A DNA stretch of 64,000 bases from Saccharopolyspora sp. NFXS83 (GTDB lineage: Bacteria > Actinomycetota > Actinomycetes > Mycobacteriales > Pseudonocardiaceae): NCBI RefSeq assembly GCF_026241095.1, contig NZ_JAPFGB010000018.1, forward strand, positions 1 to 64,000, given 5' to 3'. Shown piece by piece: positions 60,210 through 64,000 of this stretch (the first letter of the stretch is position 1; the number at the start of each line of letters is the position of its first letter). A model generated the notes under the pieces. The model saw only the letters and a program-made list of their open reading frames with translations, was not told where the DNA came from and did not search any database. Position numbers and translations under genes: made by a program.

Positions 60210-60241
60210 GCGAGTGCATTCGGCCGCTCTGCCACGCTTCC
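60157..60241 (-). tRNA. tRNA-Ser (anticodon UGA), AICE integration target
   Basis: An 85-nt tRNA: acceptor GGAAGCG/CGCTTCC, D-arm TGGCAGAGCGGCCGAATGCA, anticodon loop CTTGAAA with TGA, long variable arm CGTCCCGAGAGGGACCG, T-arm GGGGGTTCGAATCCCCC, discriminator G, no encoded CCA. Reads UCN serine codons. The 3' half belongs to the att core. Confidence 0.95.
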
Positions 60242-60295
60242 AAGGCGGGAGCCTAGCGCTCTGGGCAGGTGCCGGGGCATCGGGGAGGGGGCGGG

Positions 60296-60778
60296 TCAGG
60301 GCTCGGCGTGGTCGCGCAGGCGGGTCCTGACTCGTTCGAACACGGCGGCCAGGACCTGCTTCTCCGCGGGTTCCAGCAGGTCGATCAGGTGCTCGCGGAC
60401 GCCGGCGACGTGGGAGGGGGCGGCGGCGCGCAGGACTTCCTCGCCGCGGTCGGTGAGCACGGCCAGGACGCCGCGGCCGTCGTCGGGGCAGTCGTTGCGG
60501 CGCACCAGTTCGGCGTTCTCCAACCTGCGGATCTGGTGCGAGATGCGGCTTTTCGAGTGCGCCACGTCCTTGGCGAGTTCGCTCATCCGGAGTTGCCGGT
60601 CAGGCTGCTCGGACAGCCGGACCAGGATCTCGTAGTCGGCGATGGAGAGGTCGTGGGCCGCTTGCAGTTCCCGGTTGAGGCGGTGTTCCAGCAGGGCGCT
60701 GCCCTCGATGTAGGAGCGCCACGCCGCCATCTCCTCGTCGTCGAGCCAGCGGACCTGTCGTTCGCTCCCATCGATCAC
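60296..60778 (-). CDS. MarR-family transcription regulator
   Basis: A 160-residue MarR-type regulator: ALLEHRLNRELQAAHDLSIADYEILVRLSEQPDRQLRMSELAKDVAHSKSRISHQIRRLENAELVRRNDCPDDGRGVLAVLTDRGEEVL, with the winged helix and recognition helix intact (SKSRISHQIRRLE) and wing DDGRG. Members respond to phenolic or oxidative ligands. GTG 60778 is 6 bases after a TAACCT -10 box (60790-60785), a leaderless start. No obvious target gene adjoins; its neighbour is a secreted enzyme on the same strand, 61 bases away. Confidence 0.92.
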   Translation of the reverse strand: MIDGSERQVRWLDDEEMAAWRSYIEGSALLEHRLNRELQAAHDLSIADYEILVRLSEQPDRQLRMSELAKDVAHSKSRISHQIRRLENAELVRRNDCPDDGRGVLAVLTDRGEEVLRAAAPSHVAGVREHLIDLLEPAEKQVLAAVFERVRTRLRDHAEP

Positions 60779-60839
60779 GTCGTCAGGTTAGTCGGGTTCG
60801 TGCCGGGGCGGGAGCCGTCCGGCGGGGCCGCGCCTCCCG

Positions 60840-62033
60840 TCACACCCGCAGGTCGACCCAGGCGAGGTGGTGGTCGGAGGCGTCGTTGAGGTGTGCCGTC
60901 GCGTCTTGCGGGGTTGGCCAGAAGACGCCACTTCCGGTGGTGCGCAACGGCCAGGACGGCAGCACGTAGTCCACGCGCAGGTTGCCGGGGGCGTCGTCGT
61001 TGAAGTCGGCGGTGTCCAGCCGGGCGGGGCCGCGGTGCCCGGTGTTGGCGCCGCCTTGGTCGTGCGCAGCCTGGACCGCGCCCGCGCTGGCGGGTTCCGG
61101 GTCGCGCACCCGGTGCGCGTTGAGCAGGCGGTTCGCGGCGCCGGGGACGCTGTCGCCGTCGGCGGGGTCGGAGTTGTGGTCGCCCGCGATGACGAACCGC
61201 GCTCCGGGGGCCAGTCCGCCTCGGCGGCCCTCGTCGTCGTAGAGGTAGCCGCCGCGTGCCGGGTGCACGTAGTCGGACCAGAAGCGGATCTCGTCGTTGT
61301 TGCGCAGGCCGTTGCGGTCCTCGGTGCCGTCGAAGTTCGGGGGAGTGGGGTGGGCGGCGAGCAGGTGGATCCTGCGGCCGTCGACTTCGACGGGGACGTC
61401 CCAGTGCGACTTCGACGACAGCCGCACCTCGCGCAGCTCCTCCGGCGAGTACCAGTCGGCCGGTTCGAGCGTGGCGGGGTCGTCGGGCAGCAGCGCGCCG
61501 GGCATGTCGGCCCAGCGGAACCGCTGGAAGGTGCGCACCGCGTCCTCGTCGATGGGGTGCTTCGAGAGCACGACCATGCCGTACTGGCCGGGGAATTCGC
61601 CGAAACCGTGGGCGTCGCCGGGGCCGCCGACGGTGCCGTCGTGGTCCAGGTCCATGCCGGAGGGGACGCCGGTGTTCACGGGAGCCGTGTAGCTGTGCGG
61701 GTAGTCGATCGGCCGGGCGCCGTGGTGGCCGACGGCGAGGTAGTTGTCCCGGAACGCGTCCACGGCCGCGCCGCCTTCGACGTGGTCGAACTCGTTGAGC
61801 AGCAGCACGTCCGGCCGGGCTCGCTGCACGACCTCGGCGACCTTCGCGGCCTGCGGGTCGTCCGGTGTGGACAGATCGGCGAGCAGTTCGCCCGCGGCGG
61901 GCCGGTTCAGCGAGGCGTTGAACGTGGCGAAGCGGACCGTCGGCTCCCCTCCGGCGGCGGTCGCGGGGGTGGTGAGCGCGGTGCTCGCAACGACGGCGCC
62001 GATGGCGGCGAGCGCGGTGAAGCGTCGATTCAC
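60840..62033 (-). CDS. Secreted endonuclease/exonuclease/phosphatase-family protein
   Basis: A 397-residue exported EEP-fold enzyme. Signal peptide (LAAIGAVVASTALTTPATAA), then VRFATFNASLNRPAAG, DVLLLNEFDHVEGG (metal-binding Glu), VVLSKHPID, IHLLAAHPTPP, the catalytic GDHNSDPADGDSV, and final DASDHHLAWVDLRV (Asp-His). Members hydrolyse DNA, phospholipids or sugar phosphates outside the cell; substrate unknown. ATG 62033. Two 13-bp palindromes lie 73-115 bases upstream of the start. Confidence 0.9.
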   Translation of the reverse strand: MNRRFTALAAIGAVVASTALTTPATAAGGEPTVRFATFNASLNRPAAGELLADLSTPDDPQAAKVAEVVQRARPDVLLLNEFDHVEGGAAVDAFRDNYLAVGHHGARPIDYPHSYTAPVNTGVPSGMDLDHDGTVGGPGDAHGFGEFPGQYGMVVLSKHPIDEDAVRTFQRFRWADMPGALLPDDPATLEPADWYSPEELREVRLSSKSHWDVPVEVDGRRIHLLAAHPTPPNFDGTEDRNGLRNNDEIRFWSDYVHPARGGYLYDDEGRRGGLAPGARFVIAGDHNSDPADGDSVPGAANRLLNAHRVRDPEPASAGAVQAAHDQGGANTGHRGPARLDTADFNDDAPGNLRVDYVLPSWPLRTTGSGVFWPTPQDATAHLNDASDHHLAWVDLRV

Positions 62034-62105
62034 GGTGTCCTCCCGGTGTCGGCGCCACTCTCACAGGTCTCGGCGACGCGCAGGTGAACGACGATCCGGG
62101 GATGC

Positions 62106-62148
62106 GAACGGACCGTTCGCCCAACGGGATGGGACGAACGGTCCGTTC
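62106..62148. promoter_or_regulatory. Paired palindromes GAACGGWCCGTTC
   Basis: GAACGGACCGTTC at 62106-62118 and GAACGGTCCGTTC at 62136-62148, centres 30 bases apart; each is a palindrome and together they form a 14-bp hairpin stem. They lie between the M28 peptidase stop and the endonuclease/phosphatase start, so they may be a dimeric repressor's operator or a terminator. Confidence 0.6.
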
Positions 62149-62175
62149 ACTTCGATCAGATCGGTGCGGTCCCGC

Positions 62176-63657
62176 TCAGATGCGGTCGTGGTCGCCGAGG
62201 GCCGGCAGGGGCGCCTGCTCGGTGCGGAACCCGGCGCGGGCGGCGCGGGCCTGCGCGCCGTTGACGCCTTCGGTGCTCTGCGCGTACTGGCCGATCGTGG
62301 TGGCCAGCGCCTTCGCGTTCCGCTCCAGCGCCACCTTGTCCACATTGGACAGGTTGTCCTGCGGGGTGTGGTAGTTCGGGTCGAAGTTCTGCCCGGCCGT
62401 GCCGCCCCACTTCGCGGCCTGCGCCTCGGTCTTGGTGCCGTCCCCGCCGGTGAACAGGCCGCCCGCGGGAATGCCGTTGGCGATGAACTCGCCGTAGTCC
62501 GAGCGCCCGTCGAAGTCGGTGCCCTCGACCTCCACGCCCTGCGCCAGCAGCGCAGCTCCCAGGTCGCGTTCGATGGCGCCCGAGCCGTGCGGGCCGGGGC
62601 CGGCGCCGACACCGTCGGAGTCGTCCCCGTCGTAGGCGAAGTACCCGGCGTTCGGCGAGCCGATCATGTCGAAGTTCAGGTACAGCGCGATGTCGAGCTG
62701 CTGCTCGAAGCTGAGGCTCTGCACGTACTTCGTGGACCCGACGAGGCCGGATTCCTCCGCGCCCCAGAACGCGAAGCGCACCGCGTTCGGCGTGTCCGGA
62801 GCGCCGCCGAGGGCGAGCGCGGTCTCCAGCAGGCCCGCGGTGCCGCTGCCGTTGTCGTTGATGCCCGCGCCTTCGGCGACGCTGTCCAGGTGCGCCCCGG
62901 CGGTCACCACGTTGTCGGTGCGCCCGGTGCGGGTCTGGGCGATGACGTTGCGGGTGGTGATGTCCTGCAGCCGGGACTGCACGTCCAGGTGGACTTCCGC
63001 GCCCGCCTGCTCGGCGAGCCGCTGCCCGGTGGCCAGGTCCACGCCCGCGCTCGGGATCCGCGCGTCGGCGGGGTCGCCGAGGGTGCCGTTGACCGGGCCT
63101 TCGACGTTGTTGTAGATGATCGTGCCCACGGCACCGAGGTCAGCGGCGATCTGCTGCTTCTCCGCGAAGGTGCAGGATCCGCGTTGCACGAGCGCCACCG
63201 ATCCGGCGACGTCGGCGGGGAAGTCGGCCGCCTCGCAGCCGGGGGTGTCGTCGACCGCGGCCACCGACAGCGGCGCGGTCAAGCCGCCCTGCGGGGTCGC
63301 GGGCGAGTACTCCAGCGCGTCCCCGGCGACCGGCGCACCGGCCACCGCCAGCGCGAACGAGTCGAGGAAGTAGGCCTGGTAGTCGAATTCCGGGGTGGTG
63401 ACGTCGAATCCGGCGCCGCGCAGCTTGGCCGCCACGTAGTCCACGCTGGCCTCGTACCCCTCGCGGCCGGACGCGCGGTTGCCGTCGTTGCTGTCGGCGA
63501 TGCGCTGCAGGGCGACGAGGTGCCGGTGCACGGCGTCGACCTCGACCTGAGCCCCCAGGTCGGCCGGCGCGGCGGAAGCGGGGGCGGCGACGAGCAGAGC
63601 CGCGGCGAAGGTGGTGAACACGGCCGCGAAGCGGCGGCCTGATCTCACAGCAGTCAT
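62176..63657 (-). CDS. Secreted M28 aminopeptidase with PA domain
   Basis: A 493-residue exported zinc peptidase resembling Streptomyces griseus aminopeptidase with an added PA domain. Signal peptide ([20 protein letters not shown]). The PA domain ([29 protein letters not shown], about residues 140-235) precedes the catalytic part: H in TAGAHLDS, bridging D in [12 protein letters not shown] in [12 protein letters not shown] in [15 protein letters not shown] in [12 protein letters not shown]. It removes N-terminal residues from extracellular peptides. ATG 63657 has GGGGAG 5 bases before; a longer start at 63723 lacks one. Confidence 0.92.
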   Translation of the reverse strand: MTAVRSGRRFAAVFTTFAAALLVAAPASAAPADLGAQVEVDAVHRHLVALQRIADSNDGNRASGREGYEASVDYVAAKLRGAGFDVTTPEFDYQAYFLDSFALAVAGAPVAGDALEYSPATPQGGLTAPLSVAAVDDTPGCEAADFPADVAGSVALVQRGSCTFAEKQQIAADLGAVGTIIYNNVEGPVNGTLGDPADARIPSAGVDLATGQRLAEQAGAEVHLDVQSRLQDITTRNVIAQTRTGRTDNVVTAGAHLDSVAEGAGINDNGSGTAGLLETALALGGAPDTPNAVRFAFWGAEESGLVGSTKYVQSLSFEQQLDIALYLNFDMIGSPNAGYFAYDGDDSDGVGAGPGPHGSGAIERDLGAALLAQGVEVEGTDFDGRSDYGEFIANGIPAGGLFTGGDGTKTEAQAAKWGGTAGQNFDPNYHTPQDNLSNVDKVALERNAKALATTIGQYAQSTEGVNGAQARAARAGFRTEQAPLPALGDHDRI

Positions 63658-63801
63658 TCTGTTCTGCTCCCCAAGGGTGAGTGTGTGGTGGACAGCTTCG
63701 ACAGCTCTCACCGGGGAAGTCAAGATTGTCCGAATAATGGTTACAGCGGAACGGTTTTTCCCGGTATTGCCGGATCGGCGGCAGGGACTACGGTCGTCAC
63801 C

Positions 63802-64000
63802 ATGTACGCCATCGCGATCCGTGAGCCGGGTGACCCGGAAGTGCTGGAGTGGACCGAGCAGGCCGATCCGCGGCCCGGTCCCGGTGAAGTGCTCGTGGAC
63901 GTCGCGGCGGCCGGCGTGAACCGGGCCGACCTGTCCCAGCGGCAGGGCAACTACCCGCCGCCGAAGGGCGCCAGCGAGATCCTCGGCCTCGAATGTTCCG
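63802..64000 (+). CDS. Quinone oxidoreductase-like (PIG3-type) protein, start only
   Basis: Only the first 66 codons are in the window: [20 protein letters not shown], then [39 protein letters not shown]. This is the N-terminal GroES-like part of a medium-chain (zinc-free) quinone oxidoreductase, as in PIG3, which reduces quinones with NADPH. TACGGT at 63789-63794 lies 7 bases before ATG 63802, a leaderless start. The rest lies beyond the window. Confidence 0.88.
   Translation, partial: MYAIAIREPGDPEVLEWTEQADPRPGPGEVLVDVAAAGVNRADLSQRQGNYPPPKGASEILGLECS

Overview
This 64 kb window is from a very high-GC actinobacterium. It encodes arabinogalactan synthesis (Glf, GlfT2, a DPPR-synthase-type prenyltransferase with its PAP2 phosphatase, one Emb arabinosyltransferase), two secreted LGFP-repeat proteins and a mobile element of the actinomycete integrative-conjugative (AICE) type. 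No mycolate-synthesis gene lies among the arabinogalactan genes. I infer a wall chemotype IV member of Pseudonocardiaceae, such as a Saccharopolyspora-like organism; genus is not proven.

Layout. 1-3627: DoxX-family protein (cut by the window edge), small heat-shock protein, macro-domain protein, then pheA with an overlapping phosphoglycerate-mutase-like gene. 3640-8361: metallopeptidase and septum-formation-like genes, a YgiB/YgiC-like pair and serS; pheA to serS follows the order I recall from Mycobacterium tuberculosis Rv3838c-Rv3834c. 8406-11666: HhH glycosylase-like gene, XRE-cupin regulator, luciferase-like F420 oxidoreductase, HAD phosphatase. 11761-24799: cell-wall island with a GT87 transferase; glf-glfT2-PAP2-ubiA as a tight operon; an oppositely oriented FAD oxidoreductase-GtrA-GT2 operon; and emb. 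24918-41734: mixed core genes, including an XRE/DUF5753 regulator, LGFP proteins, truncated globin, tRNA-Arg and tRNA-Ser, acetoacetyl-CoA synthetase, histidinol-phosphate/aromatic aminotransferase, beta-lactamase fold protein, chaplin-like protein, L,D-transpeptidase and a trypsin-like protease. 41858-45221: probable remnant of an older insertion (MerR, CPBP protease, GNAT, broken IS transposase) that begins with a degenerate tRNA 3' half. 45222-60209: an AICE of about 15 kb bounded by a perfect 54-bp direct repeat, the right copy lying inside tRNA-Ser(UGA). 60296-64000: MarR, secreted endonuclease/phosphatase-family protein, M28 aminopeptidase and the start of a quinone oxidoreductase.

How the element works (inference from gene content): a tyrosine integrase and an excisionase move it in and out of tRNA-Ser; a primase-polymerase and a DUF3631 ATPase replicate it; an FtsK-like Tra protein with SpdB-like membrane partners transfers double-stranded DNA. 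A transfer operon beginning at 50338 is driven by a TTGACA-N17-TAATGT promoter embedded in copies of a 14-bp palindrome. The palindrome recurs upstream of a second GntR-associated gene, so one GntR (KorSA-like) circuit probably silences the element. Cargo includes an XRE-FGE fusion beside a class IV aminotransferase, a GGDEF protein and a NUDIX hydrolase.

The most novel-looking signals are the four-copy GntR operator, a seven-fold CTAG cluster just after tra (candidate clt/origin), serial att sites at one tRNA gene, two long hairpin repeats whose stems differ by compensatory changes, DnaA-box clusters outside an obvious oriC, and nine genes with a -10 box placed for leaderless transcription.
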